Source: Halogeometricum pallidum JCM 14848 (GTDB lineage: Archaea > Halobacteriota > Halobacteria > Halobacteriales > Haloferacaceae). From it: a stretch of 64,000 nucleotides of DNA. Where the stretch lies: positions 53,878 through 117,877 of the forward strand of contig NZ_AOIV01000021.1 of the NCBI RefSeq assembly GCF_000337095.1, read 5' to 3'. Below, in pieces: positions 44,317-53,057 of the stretch (the first letter of the stretch is position 1; each line of letters begins with the position of its first letter). Made by a program: the position numbers and the translations under genes. The notes beneath the pieces are model-generated. The model saw nothing but the letters and a program-made list of their open reading frames with translations. It did not search any database and was not told the origin of the DNA.

Positions 44317-44857
44317 CGTCTATCGGAGGCGCGTGATGCGCCCCGCCACCCCTCTCGCGGGGGCGATAGACCCCACCGACACACACCCGCTCAATCTATG
44401 CGCTAGTTCTGAGAGGTTGTAGAATCCAATCTCCGGGTGGTGGCCCCTCGGCCTGAGAGAGCCGGCGGCCTTCGCACACTGCATATCGCCTCTTTCTTTG
44501 GACGATATCAGCGATATGCAAGACGATATGACAGCCTCAAATCGAAGAAGAACCTCGTCGGGCAGATTTGAGGCGGTAGAAAAGACCTCGACGAGTTCGG
44601 GAATAATACTGGAGCCCCAAAATTGCTCGACGAGGGGGTAATGAAGGTAATCTCGGGCGTATCTAAATTTCACCGGGCTGCTGCTTCACCTGTTCTGAGT
44701 CTCTCGAGGGTCCCCGGCTCGGCACTTCGAATCGTGAAACACCCCGATTCCCTCGATTCCGGTTGTGTTAGCCGCTGAAAATTGCTCGACGGGGATTCTG
44801 AAAAGACCGGCTTTGGTCTGCAACACAATCCTCGAAAATCTGAGGAAAGTCGATGAT
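44317..44857. other. Interval without a convincing gene
   Basis: About 540 bases. Minus-strand reading gives PLVEQFWGSS near 44630 and IPVEQFSAAN near 44790, two similar short strings suggesting a duplicated or decayed segment. No frame looks intact. A palindrome GATATCAGCGATATGC-like segment lies near 44500. Confidence 0.35.
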
Positions 44858-45163
44858 TTAGAATTGCTTAGTGGGCCCAGCTGATTCCTCGTCGACTTGC
44901 TCGTACATCTTATCCGGGAATGGGAGATTGCCCCAGATCGAGTAGGGACACTGGTCCTGGCCGATGCAGTAGCGTTGTAGATCGTCATTATCACAGTTCA
45001 TCGGTAACGGCGTGTCGCCGTCGATCGTGTTCGAGAACTCGTAGCGGACCTGGTACTCCGTCTCCTGTTCGTCGTACCACGGGCACCGGGAGAAAACGCC
45101 CTTGAAATCCGCGACGATCTCATCAAGGCTGCTGTCCTGATACTGCGGCAGCCACATCACCAT
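44858..45163 (-). pseudogene. C-terminal fragment of a haloarchaeal plasmid primase-like protein
   Basis: Reads LDEIVADFKGVFSRCPWYDE, then YQVRYEFSNTIDGDTPLPMN and CDNDDLQRYCIGQDQCPYSIWG. The three spaced cysteines after PLPMN look like a metal or Fe-S site. The piece matches a second fragment at 47503-47690 nearly residue for residue. Only about 100 residues are present and the 5' side runs into a decayed PIN gene, so I call it a truncated gene; the primase label is from memory of similar tails and is tentative. Confidence 0.6.
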
Positions 45164-45206
45164 CCTCACGACCGACTACGGACACTCGAACACCGACGCG
45201 TCTCGA

Positions 45207-45460
45207 CTCGTGACGAATGTTATGGACGCGAAGCGAATTCACTGGTACGACGGGATGGCTTACGATGTCGTTCGAGGGGGTGCTTTTGCAGGCGCGCGAT
45301 GTGAACGTCGGGAGTTGGGACGGCTACTACGCGCAGGCTGCGATTGATGAAGGTGTGAACACGGTTTTGACGATCGACGACGACTTTGAGCGATTCGATG
45401 CGTTCGAGACGGAGAGTATCTGCTCTCCGACTGAGTTCCGTGAATTGAATCGGTATTCCT
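45207..45460 (+). pseudogene. Frameshifted PIN-domain toxin remnant
   Basis: In one frame LVTNVMDAKRIHWYDGMAYD, then after a frame change near 45265-45285 ARDVNVGSWDGYYAQAAIDEG, VNTVLTIDDDFERFDAF. Together these are the second half of a PIN nuclease (the final acidic motif is TIDDDFERFD). The first half and a start codon are missing. It ends 30 bases before the second DUF7342 module, which reads toward it. Confidence 0.65.
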
Positions 45461-45489
45461 CCGCTTGTGTGCGTTCGGCTGAACCAGTT

Positions 45490-45924
45490 TCAGTTCCAGA
45501 ATGCGTTGATCCGTTCGTCGAGCCGGGAGAGTACAACGGCGAGTACGTTTCGCCACTCCTCGGGATAGTCATCGTCCGTGCCTGGTGTGGATGCATCCGG
45601 TGGCGGATGGAAGTGCTCGCGGGTGTTGTGATCGTTCGGGTGGCGGTCCCAGCGACAGTCCCACGAATCACCCGTTCGGTAGTGTTCGGAGAAATGGATG
45701 CTGAAGTCATCGGTCTCGAACCAGCGGATCCGAAGAGACGCACGTGTGACCCCACCGGGGAAGTAGCCGAGGTCGTAGTCAGCGATGACGGCATTCAGCG
45801 CGTACGCAGGGCGTGCCTTGACATCGTCGAAGCGAGCGCTTCGGGTGAGGTGGGCGGCGATCCGATCGAGGATTTCAGTATCGATTGGGCCAGTAGTGGG
45901 TGGGTCGGTCGGATCGTCAGGCAT
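45490..45924 (-). CDS. Small CRWDRHPN...HFH protein, module copy 2 (putative TumE-like toxin)
   Basis: A 144-residue protein starting MPDDPTDPPTTGPIDTEILD. The core ASLRIRWFETDDFSIHFSEH, then WDCRWDRHPNDHNTREHFHP matches the other two copies at every invariant Arg, Asp and His. The N-terminal 60 residues differ from copy 1, as expected if specificity toward the partner varies. Its start lies eight bases inside the upstream regulator gene, so translation is coupled. Toxin function is inferred. Confidence 0.8.
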   Translation of the reverse strand: MPDDPTDPPTTGPIDTEILDRIAAHLTRSARFDDVKARPAYALNAVIADYDLGYFPGGVTRASLRIRWFETDDFSIHFSEHYRTGDSWDCRWDRHPNDHNTREHFHPPPDASTPGTDDDYPEEWRNVLAVVLSRLDERINAFWN

Positions 45925-46486
45925 CGATATGGCCGGGAGTGCTCCTGGAATCCGGGTGGTCACGTCGCGCCGCGTCAAGAAGGGCCGCACTCCGTTCGAG
46001 TGTTTTCCACTCGGAGAGTGCCTCCCACGCGTCTTCAGTCGCCATATCCCGGCTGGCTTTGATGAGGGAGACGTCGTCAGGATCGTCCGCATCGAATTGG
46101 CGTCTGTAGTCTTCGATCCGTTCGATGGTGTCTGCAAGCGCCTCGACGATTTCTTGATCGGAGTATGCTTCGCGGACACGATCGATGCGTCGCCACTGGA
46201 AGTATGCGTCGTTCCGCTCGTATCGAATGGGGCGGCCGTCGTGACGGTGAACCATTCCCATCTCGTCGAACCACTTCAGGTAGTCTCGGGCAGTCTCGGT
46301 ATCGCACGCAGCGCGGTCAGCAATGTCTGAAACCTTCGTCGGAGTTCGAAGCGCAGTAACGACGTCAAGGAGTCGCTCGCGGATCGGCCCGCCCTTGAGC
46401 AACGAGTCGGGCGACTCTAGTTCGTCGAGATCGGGCGATGAGTTGTCGCCGGCGTACGCGTCATCGGGGATATCGGTGAGGTCCAT
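45917..46486 (-). CDS. DUF7342-like winged-helix regulator, module copy 2 (putative antitoxin)
   Basis: A 189-residue protein. Winged helix PIRERLLDVVTALRTPTKVS, DIADRAACDTETARDYLKWFDEMGMVHRHDG, then the family string RPIRYERNDAYFQWRRIDRV and an acidic helical C terminus. The N-terminal 35 residues are an extra acidic arm relative to copy 1. It overlaps the partner gene by eight bases. Upstream, at about -30, lies GATATATCTC as a likely TATA box. Confidence 0.85.
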   Translation of the reverse strand: MDLTDIPDDAYAGDNSSPDLDELESPDSLLKGGPIRERLLDVVTALRTPTKVSDIADRAACDTETARDYLKWFDEMGMVHRHDGRPIRYERNDAYFQWRRIDRVREAYSDQEIVEALADTIERIEDYRRQFDADDPDDVSLIKASRDMATEDAWEALSEWKTLERSAALLDAARRDHPDSRSTPGHIDA

Positions 46487-46617
46487 TCATGTCGCCTCCT
46501 GACTGAAGTTAACAACCGAGTCGAGATATATCTACTGCATGCTGAATTATTTCTGCTTTACGTAACCGTAGGAATAGCGCGGTGAGTCCACTCTGAGTGG
46601 GCACGGACACCTCACTG

Positions 46618-47071
46618 CCTTGTCGCCGACATCTGCCCAGCGAGCGAACCTGAGAAAATCACCGAGAGAGCTGAGAACAGCGGAAACTCTCTATTCAGTG
46701 ACGTGCTGGAGCGCGCCGCGGGGAAGCACCCCAACGCCGATCCGGACGACATCCCGAACCCGAACCGCTAGACGTCGCGGTCATCAGGATCCAGACGACG
46801 ACACGAGTACCGACGACGAACAGGGTGAGAAAGTACTGCTCGTGCAGGACCGCGACGCCGCCAATGGTGACACGGTGACTGTCGACGATACGACGGTCTC
46901 ACACGTGGTCAGAGAACTTGTCAACGCGAGCGTCGTCTCACATCGATCTCCGATGAGGTGGTCGATTTCTACAAGCGGTTCGAGGCGAGTGCCTCGGGGC
47001 TTGACCACATGGTAAACGTCGCACGGGAAGAATCAAAAATCATCCCGTATGAAACCCATCTTTGTCATTAG
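46618..47071 (+). pseudogene. Degraded plasmid-type coding segments
   Basis: Fragments that read protein-like but in different frames: LFSDVLERAAGKHPNADPDD ending 46771; DPDDDTSTDDEQGEKVLLVQ, then DRDAANGDTVTVDDTTVSHV up to about 46945; and ISDEVVDFYKRFEASASGLD, then HMVNVAREESKIIPYE to the stop at 47071. The last two join if one frame change is allowed near 46948. No family is recognised. The first 75 bases repeat 43680-43755. Confidence 0.45.
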
Positions 47072-47183
47072 ATCGGCCCTGTGACCGGACAACGGGTCTT
47101 TCGAAGTTGATAATATTGAATCTCAGTGACAGCTTCTGAGAACGGCCAAATGACATATTGTAGAGAAGATAGTACGAGTATCT

Positions 47184-47354
47184 GTGCATCTCATTAACGA
47201 GACTTACTGGAAGGTGGACCGGGAGAACAATACCGTCAGTATAAACGCCAGCAAACAGGCCTACGAGCAGATGGACGTAGAGAAGGCGAAAGAAGTCCGT
47301 GACATGCTTTCAGAGGTAATTCAGGAGGTAGAAAATCAACAGCGAAGTGATTGA
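47184..47354 (+). CDS. Small hypothetical protein (56 aa)
   Basis: GTG start; MHLINETYWKVDRENNTVSI, then NASKQAYEQMDVEKAKEVRD, MLSEVIQEVENQQRSD. An acidic, helix-rich, full reading frame that is not interrupted, with AT-rich DNA upstream. It resembles small plasmid or virus proteins but no family can be named. Confidence 0.5.
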   Translation: MHLINETYWKVDRENNTVSINASKQAYEQMDVEKAKEVRDMLSEVIQEVENQQRSD

Positions 47355-47364
47355 TCGAGTCGTG

Positions 47365-47396
47365 ACATCCTCCCCGTTGTAAACGACCGGACTTCC
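47365..47396 (-). repeat. Degenerate IS200/IS605 end
   Basis: GTGACATCCTCCCCGTTGTAAACGACCGG has the same opening as the solo inverted end at 22419 (GTGACATCCTCC, then a GTAAACG loop), but the hairpin arms no longer pair well. It is a relic of an element end in minus orientation. Confidence 0.5.
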
Positions 47397-47502
47397 CGTA
47401 CCGCAGGTGGGATCTCTGTGGGTCTACGAAGGGATGGTGGAATCCTTGAATTCGAAAGAATCAGTTAGAACTCGTCTCCTTTGCCCTCGATTGTACCGAG
47501 TC

Positions 47503-47690
47503 AATCGTACATCTCATCCGGGAAGCGGAGACTCCCCCCAGATTGCGTATGGACACTGCTCCTGATCGATACAGTCCCGCTGCATACCACGGTTGGCGCA
47601 GCAGTTCATCGGAAGCGCGGTGTCGCCACTGATTGTATTCGAGAACTCGTAGCGAATCTGGTAGAGAGTGGAGTAGGCGAGAAAGACACC
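47503..47690 (-). pseudogene. Second primase-like C-terminal fragment
   Basis: Minus strand: YQIRYEFSNTISGDTALPMN, then CCANRGMQRDCIDQEQCPYAIWGES, followed by a frame break; shifting frame restores PDEMYD as in the copy at 44858-45163. It is a shorter and more decayed duplicate. It lies just before the acetyltransferase gene on the other strand. Confidence 0.6.
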
Positions 47691-47735
47691 CCGAGAATCC
47701 GTAGACAGAATAGCCATCGGACCGTAGAAGACAAA

Positions 47736-48575
47736 ATGACAGAGCCAGCCCGACAAGAGAACGGGGACACCGCGCTGTCGGCCGAGCCCTATCTCGAGCG
47801 GATCGGGCTCTCCCGGGCGGAGGTGGACCCGCCACGTGAGGCATCGCTCGCGCGCCTCCAGCGAGCCCACGTCACGTCGGTGCCCTTCGAGACGTTCTCG
47901 ATCAACGGCGATCCCTACTCGGAGCGCAGCGGTGCGGGCGTCAGCCTCTCGCTGGCTGCGTTGTACGACAAGATCGTCACGCGCCGTCGCGGGGGGTTCT
48001 GTTTCGAGCTGAACGGACTGTTCGGCTGGCTGCTGGCGGAACTCGGATTCGAGGTGACGCGGCTGGCCGGGCGGATGGTCAACGCCATCGAACTGCCGGC
48101 GAATCACCACCCACTCCTGGTCGGTGGTGAGGAGCCGTCTCTTGTGGATGTTGGAATGGGACCCCCGATGCTGCGCGAACCGTTGGGACTCGGGGACTCG
48201 GCTTCACCGGACGAGGCGGGAGTCCGGTGGCGCATCGACGAGAGCGACCGCCCCGACGCCGAGTGGATCCTTCGATACCGGCCCCCGGACGAGGACTGGC
48301 AGGACAGATACGTGTTCGACACGACGCCGCGGTCGCTCGAGTACTTCGCGGCGACCTGCGAGTACCTCCAGAGCGCCCCTGAGTCCGGCTTCACTGGCTC
48401 GCCGGTCGTGACGATGGCGACCCCGGACGGTCACAAGAAATTGAAACTCGAGCGGTTCTCCGTGACTGCCGGCTCCGAGACGACCGAGACGGCCGTGACG
48501 GCGGACACGTTCCATGCGCTCCTCCGCGATGAATTCGGGATCGTCTTTCCGGCAGATTCCACGGTGGCACTGTGA
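47736..48575 (+). CDS. Arylamine N-acetyltransferase
   Basis: A 279-residue protein with the complete NAT catalytic triad context: RRRGGFCFELNGLFGWLL (Cys, about residue 88), NAIELPANHHPLLV (His, about 128) and SLVDVGMGPP (Asp, about 143). NAT enzymes transfer acetyl groups from acetyl-CoA to arylamines and hydroxylamines. They are rare in archaea, so this gene is likely acquired. GC and codon use are host-like, the start ATG at 47736 is clear, and it stands alone. Confidence 0.9.
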   Translation: MTEPARQENGDTALSAEPYLERIGLSRAEVDPPREASLARLQRAHVTSVPFETFSINGDPYSERSGAGVSLSLAALYDKIVTRRRGGFCFELNGLFGWLLAELGFEVTRLAGRMVNAIELPANHHPLLVGGEEPSLVDVGMGPPMLREPLGLGDSASPDEAGVRWRIDESDRPDAEWILRYRPPDEDWQDRYVFDTTPRSLEYFAATCEYLQSAPESGFTGSPVVTMATPDGHKKLKLERFSVTAGSETTETAVTADTFHALLRDEFGIVFPADSTVAL

Positions 48576-48819
48576 GACGACGGCGGGCGCAGTCGGGCCG
48601 GTCGGCCACCGCCGCTCCGCCTCGCTGTCGCGGTGGAGATAGCGTCTGCCCGCGGTACCCTCACAACACGCGTCTGTAAGGGTTGTCGGCGGTGCGGAGT
48701 GCTTCGCGTAGCGACTCATGGATAGGGCTCCACACGGACGGCATCGGAATGCCCTCTCCTCAGCATAGCTACTCGTCAAGACGGTGGCGAAATTGTGTGA
48801 CGTACGGGCTGTTGTCCCA

Positions 48820-49055
48820 GCTTCGATGTGGGACGAAGCGCGTCATCGTCACCGAACGTGCGGTCGCCGATCTCGCCGCGACGACCGAATCAACTGCGCA
48901 TAGAGTCACGAATGTGGTACTAAAGTGGAGAGGGAGTAGGAGTGGTAGAGACCCCGCCAACGCGCCGGTAAACTGCGGACACGGTGCTGTCCGTATTCCG
49001 CCTCGCAACAGCGCTCGACAGGCCCTCTTCGTGGAGAGCAGAATAGAAGCAAGAG
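48820..49055 (+). pseudogene. Decayed copy of the coiled-coil protein's C terminus plus flank
   Basis: LRCGTKRVIVTERAVADLAATTE corresponds to RRGTKRVIFTERAVSELAG at the end of the 42794-43426 gene. The following 110 bases match its downstream flank (see 43433-43545). The remaining 48576-48820 has no gene I can support. Confidence 0.6.
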
Positions 49056-49180
49056 ACTGCCGCGTCGGCAGAGCGAGAAACGAATACCGACGAAGTGCTG
49101 ACGACGGCGTCCACGATCGACTGAATCCCGATATCCAGAGCATCCATCACCGAGTAGCGACAATACCGTGCGATAGACAC

Positions 49181-49627
49181 ATGCAGAACGATCCCCTATT
49201 CCGTGAAGTACAGCGGTTCCGCCAGCCGTGGGTCTGGGCGCTTCTCGGCGGTGTCGCACTCATCATGCTCATACTGGGACCCTTGGCGTGGGGTGGACTC
49301 ATCGTCGTCGGTGCAGTCGCCGTACTACTCTACGGTCTGCGCCTCGAAACCGAAGTGAGAGCCGACGGCATCTATTTCAAAATGTGGCCACTGCACCGCT
49401 CGTTCCGTCGAATCGCGTGGGCGGACGTCGAGCGATACGAATCCACAGCGTACAGCCCGCTTCGCGAATTCGGTGGCTGGGGCATCCGCTGGGCGCCCGG
49501 CAAGCGTGCGTACAACGTGAGTGGCGATCGGGGACTGTGGCTCGAACGGACGAACGGGCCTGCGGTACTGCTCGGGTCACAGCACCCCGAAGAGTTCCGC
49601 AGCGCCATCGAAGAAGCAACGCAATGA
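49181..49627 (+). CDS. DUF6141-like membrane PH-like protein
   Basis: A 148-residue protein with two hydrophobic helices (WVWALLGGVALIMLILGPLA and GGLIVVGAVAVLLYGL, residues about 15-55). A PH-like beta domain follows (RLETEVRADGIYFKMWPLHR, then SFRRIAWADVERYES, WGIRWAPGKRAYNVSG). The pattern fits DUF6141 proteins. The role is unknown. The ATG at 49181 begins MQNDPLFREVQRFRQP. Confidence 0.8.
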   Translation: MQNDPLFREVQRFRQPWVWALLGGVALIMLILGPLAWGGLIVVGAVAVLLYGLRLETEVRADGIYFKMWPLHRSFRRIAWADVERYESTAYSPLREFGGWGIRWAPGKRAYNVSGDRGLWLERTNGPAVLLGSQHPEEFRSAIEEATQ

Positions 49628-49914
49628 GCACGTTCTGATAACGAACCGTCCGTCAGTTCGACCAATTTCAGCAGGAAATCGCACAGTGGTTTCAGCAGCG
49701 AGACGAACCCTGTCAGCGAACCCGTTCACAGGAGCGACGCCGGGGCCCCGCAGACGAAGTGAGCGGGATGTCGGTGAGATTTGCTCACCGGAGGACGGAA
49801 GCGGCGAGCAGGGCGGGGCGTTAGGTACCATTACCACCGATCGAACCGGTCAGTGCGCTCGGCGACGCAACTACTGCTCCGAAGAGATCGATACGGAGTG
49901 CTTCCAGTCACCCC

Positions 49915-50886
49915 TCAGTCGTGTCCCGCCACGGGGAGCGGTTCGTACGGTTCTTCGAGATACTCGATGTCGGAGCTCGAGAGATCAAGTTCGGTCGCCT
50001 CGACGGCGTCTTCGAGGTGTTCGACGCTGGTGGTCCCGACGATGGGGGCGTCGACCGAGTCCTGCTGGAAGAGCCAGGCGAGACTAATCTGCGCCATCTT
50101 GACGCCCTTCTCGTTGGCGAGTTCCTCGAGCCGTTCGTTGATCGCTTCGCCGCCGCCCTGAAGATAGGGCATCTCTTCGAGGAACGAGTCGGTTTCGCCG
50201 CGCGTCGTGGCGCCGAACTGCTCGTGCGGACGGGCCGCGACGCCGCGAGCCAGCGGACTCCAGGGGATGACGCCGACACCCTCCTTCTCACAGAGCGGGA
50301 GCATCTCGCGTTCCTCCTCGCGGTAGAGGGGGTTGTAGTGGTTTTGCATCGTCGCAAATCGTTCGAGACCCAGCGCGTCGCTGGTATGGAGGGCGTCCGC
50401 GAACTGGTGGGCCCACATCGAAGACGCGCCCAGGTGACGAACCTGCCCGCGGCGGACGGCGTCGTCGAGCGCTCGCATCGTTTGCTCGACCGGCGTATCG
50501 TAATCCCAGCGGTGGATCTGATAGAGGTCGATCGTGTCCATCCCGAGCCTCTCGAGGCTGTGTTCGAGTTCCTGTTCGATCGTCTTGCGCGAGAGCCCCT
50601 GGGAGTTCGGGTCGTCCTCGCGCATCTGCCCGTAGACTTTCGTGGCGACAACCTGCGAATCGCGGTCGTACTCCGCGAGCACGTCACCGAGGATCTCTTC
50701 GGATTCGCCGGTAGAGTAGACGTTCGCCGTGTCGAAGAAGTTCACCCCGAGGTCGATCGCCCGCTCGATCAGCTCCTCGCTCTCCTCGCGGTCGAGCATC
50801 CACTCACGACCCGACCCAAAGCTCATACATCCCAGGCAGATCTGACTGACGGTTACGCCCGTCTCACCGAGCGTCGTGTACTCCAT
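49915..50886 (-). CDS. Aldo/keto reductase (AKR, YhdN-like)
   Basis: A 323-residue TIM-barrel oxidoreductase. The tetrad is visible as NFFDTANVYSTGESE (Asp, Tyr), VVATKVYGQM (Lys) and YQIHRWDYDT (His). The C-terminal cofactor loop has PIVGTTSVEHLEDAVEA. It uses NADPH to reduce a carbonyl substrate that cannot be named. A second, shorter AKR of a different subfamily is 300 bases away in the opposite direction. Confidence 0.9.
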   Translation of the reverse strand: MEYTTLGETGVTVSQICLGCMSFGSGREWMLDREESEELIERAIDLGVNFFDTANVYSTGESEEILGDVLAEYDRDSQVVATKVYGQMREDDPNSQGLSRKTIEQELEHSLERLGMDTIDLYQIHRWDYDTPVEQTMRALDDAVRRGQVRHLGASSMWAHQFADALHTSDALGLERFATMQNHYNPLYREEEREMLPLCEKEGVGVIPWSPLARGVAARPHEQFGATTRGETDSFLEEMPYLQGGGEAINERLEELANEKGVKMAQISLAWLFQQDSVDAPIVGTTSVEHLEDAVEATELDLSSSDIEYLEEPYEPLPVAGHD

Positions 50887-51196
50887 AGGATACGTTCGGC
50901 GGCGTGCAATTTGTAGGTGGGGGGCTCCGGTCCCTGTTGCTCTGGGTCGTTGCGGTCCTCAATAGTTCCGCAAGTTCGTCCGCGCTCGTGCTCTCGAAGG
51001 TGTCTCGGTCGATAGACACCGTTGAACGGAGATACGTCATCAGTTGTGAAGAGTGTTAGAAGTGAAAGCGACGAAAATATCTGGTGAGAAATCACCGGTG
51101 ACCACGGGGCGGTTCGGGAACCGTCTGCGGTGAGCCGACCACTCTCAACGACCGCACCGACGAAAGGATTTAGAATTCCGCACGAGGAGGAGAGAT
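50887..51196. other. Divergent intergenic region of two aldo/keto reductases
   Basis: 310 bases between two divergently transcribed AKR genes. I see no gene, repeat or RNA structure in it. It presumably contains both promoters. Confidence 0.4.
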
Positions 51197-52003
51197 ATGG
51201 TACCAACACTCCCTTCTATCGGAGTCGGAACGTGGCAAAACACGGATCCAGAGCAGTGCGCGGAGTCGGTCCGAACGGCTCTGGAAGTGGGATACCGGCA
51301 CGTGGACACCGCAGAACACTACGGAAACGAACGGGCTGTCGGTGAGGGACTGACGCGTGCCGCGGTCCCTCGCGAGGAGGTGTTTCTCGCCACCAAAATC
51401 CACCCGGTTACGGGCGGACTGACGTACGAAGAGGTGCTCGAGGAAGCCGACGCGAGCATGAATCGGCTGGGTGTCGACTACCTCGACCTGCTGTACGTCC
51501 ACTGGCCGGTCGGTGACTACGAGGCGACGGAGACGTTGCGGGCGTTCGATGACCTCGTCGAGGACGGCCTCGTTCGGAACGTGGGTGTCTCGAACTTCGA
51601 TATCGACCTCCTCGACGAGGCGAGACAGGCCCTCGAAGCACCCCTGTTCGCACACCAAGTGGAGCTACACCCGTTCTTACCCCAATCGAGGCTGCGAGCC
51701 GATGCGCAGACACACGACTACACCGTCGTGGCGTACTCGCCGCTCGCACGCGGTGAGGCGCTCGACCACCCGACAATTCGCGATATCGCGGAGCGACACG
51801 ACACGTCCCCTGCCAGAGTGTGTCTCAGTTGGGTGACGAGCCACGACAACGTCGTCGCCATTCCGAAGGCCACCTCACGCCAACACCTCGAGGATAACCT
51901 CGCCGCGAGCGAACTCGAACTAGACGAGGACGACATCGCCAGTATCGACGCAATCGAACAGCGCAAGCGGTTCGTCGAGCGCGACGGTGCGCCGTGGCAG
52001 TGA
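51197..52003 (+). CDS. Aldo/keto reductase (2,5-diketogluconate-reductase-like)
   Basis: A 268-residue AKR. The catalytic tetrad appears in YRHVDTAEHYGNERAVGEGL (Asp, Tyr), FLATKIHPVTG (Lys) and LDLLYVHWPVGDYEAT (His). The cofactor end has NVVAIPKATSRQHLEDNLAA. This is the DkgA/B-like subfamily. Full length; the ATG at 51197 is preceded by GAGGAGGAGA, a strong ribosome-binding site, unlike the leaderless genes nearby. Confidence 0.9.
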   Translation: MVPTLPSIGVGTWQNTDPEQCAESVRTALEVGYRHVDTAEHYGNERAVGEGLTRAAVPREEVFLATKIHPVTGGLTYEEVLEEADASMNRLGVDYLDLLYVHWPVGDYEATETLRAFDDLVEDGLVRNVGVSNFDIDLLDEARQALEAPLFAHQVELHPFLPQSRLRADAQTHDYTVVAYSPLARGEALDHPTIRDIAERHDTSPARVCLSWVTSHDNVVAIPKATSRQHLEDNLAASELELDEDDIASIDAIEQRKRFVERDGAPWQ

Positions 52004-52406
52004 ACGCGAACTACCCTACTCACTCGCCGCTGACGCGGCTCGTTTGACAGTAGTTTCGTCTCCCTCGGTCGTCTCAATCGAGGCGACGTGAAGCTGGCGC
52101 TCTTTATGCCACCCACATCCGTGAACCCTCGAGACACTCGTCTTCATCCGCTGCATCGAGATGCCGCATTCGTCGGTAGTACACGCCAGCCGGTTCGCGA
52201 GCACCCAGAACACCCAGCACTGTGCGTCTTATCGTTCGCCCAAACCGACCAGTGTTGTCCCCAACACATCAGTTAAGCTGCCCGTATCCACCGCGGAGAC
52301 ACCTCCCTCGTACAGTCGTTCGACGACCAACGGCTCAACTCAGTGCGCTCGCACATATATTTGAGTAATCAGAAGGTATATTGAGCGAAGCCACTTACAG
52401 CGAGGT
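52004..52406 (+). promoter_or_regulatory. Gene-free interval ending in the promoter of DUF7342 module 3
   Basis: The first 340 bases hold no convincing gene; a minus-strand reading with Cys and His (TTDECGI...RVHGCGWHK) is too weak. At 52351-52383, GCACATATATTTGAG and GAAGGTATATTG match the upstream region of module 1 at about the same distance from the start codon. The TATA-like GGTATATTG is about 25 bases from the ATG. Confidence 0.5.
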
Positions 52407-52934
52407 ATGACTGAGTTCAATCCAGCCCCGGAGTCCGACGACACCCAGCGACGGTGGCAGGCGGGAACGGACACGTTTGGCCGTGTCTACGATGTCCTCC
52501 TCGGGAGTACGTCTCCGACTGCGTACACCAAAATCGCTGAGCTTGCTGACTGTTCTCCAAACGCCGCGAAAAAGCATCTCGATCGCTTGGCAGAGATGGG
52601 GATTGCCCGAGCCAATAGAGACAGCCGTCCGGCGACATACGAACGAAACGAGGGGTATCTCGAATGGCAGGACGCCAGTCGGATTGCAGCTGAGCTCTCC
52701 GTCGAAGAGATCATCGACCGCGTGGAGGCGCTTGAAGCGCAGCGGGCGGAATACGAAGTTCAGTTCGAGGCGACTGAGCCAACAGCCGTCAACGTGTTTG
52801 ATCACGATAATCACGAGACCATCCACGAGCGGATGACTGCAGTCAGCGAGTGGCAGGGCGTGATTCGGGACATTCGGCTGTACGAACTTGCTCGCCAGCT
52901 CTCCCAGAACGACGGGCATCTGATTCGAGCGTAA
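52407..52934 (+). CDS. DUF7342-like winged-helix regulator, module copy 3 (putative antitoxin)
   Basis: A 175-residue protein. Winged helix FGRVYDVLLGSTSPTAYTKI, AELADCSPNAAKKHLDRLAEMGIARANRDSR, then the family string RPATYERNEGYLEWQDASRI and a helical acidic C terminus. It is more diverged from copies 1 and 2 than they are from each other. Its stop codon is directly followed, at the next base, by the end of a TnpB element; the partner gene resumes on the far side at 54557. Confidence 0.85.
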   Translation: MTEFNPAPESDDTQRRWQAGTDTFGRVYDVLLGSTSPTAYTKIAELADCSPNAAKKHLDRLAEMGIARANRDSRPATYERNEGYLEWQDASRIAAELSVEEIIDRVEALEAQRAEYEVQFEATEPTAVNVFDHDNHETIHERMTAVSEWQGVIRDIRLYELARQLSQNDGHLIRA

Positions 52935-53057
52935 GTGACATCCTCGCCCGCCCTAAAGGGCGTTCACAAGACGCGGCACATCTTGTGCAGCCCATCAGAA
53001 CGGCTCCACCGTTCTGAGGACGGGGCTTCCTACAAGGGAAGCCTCGAATCGGAGGTT

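Noticed and set aside
44320-44673. 117-codon minus-strand frame
   Set aside because: Composition is unlike neighbouring haloarchaeal genes, and no family is recognised; reported as gene-free instead.
45217-46062. Plus-strand 281-codon frame over module 2
   Set aside because: Only its first 80 codons are PIN-like (remnant listed); the rest is antisense to the two module genes.
52016-52213. 65-codon minus-strand frame with Cys/His pairs
   Set aside because: Spacing of cysteines fits no known zinc motif and the start is unclear.
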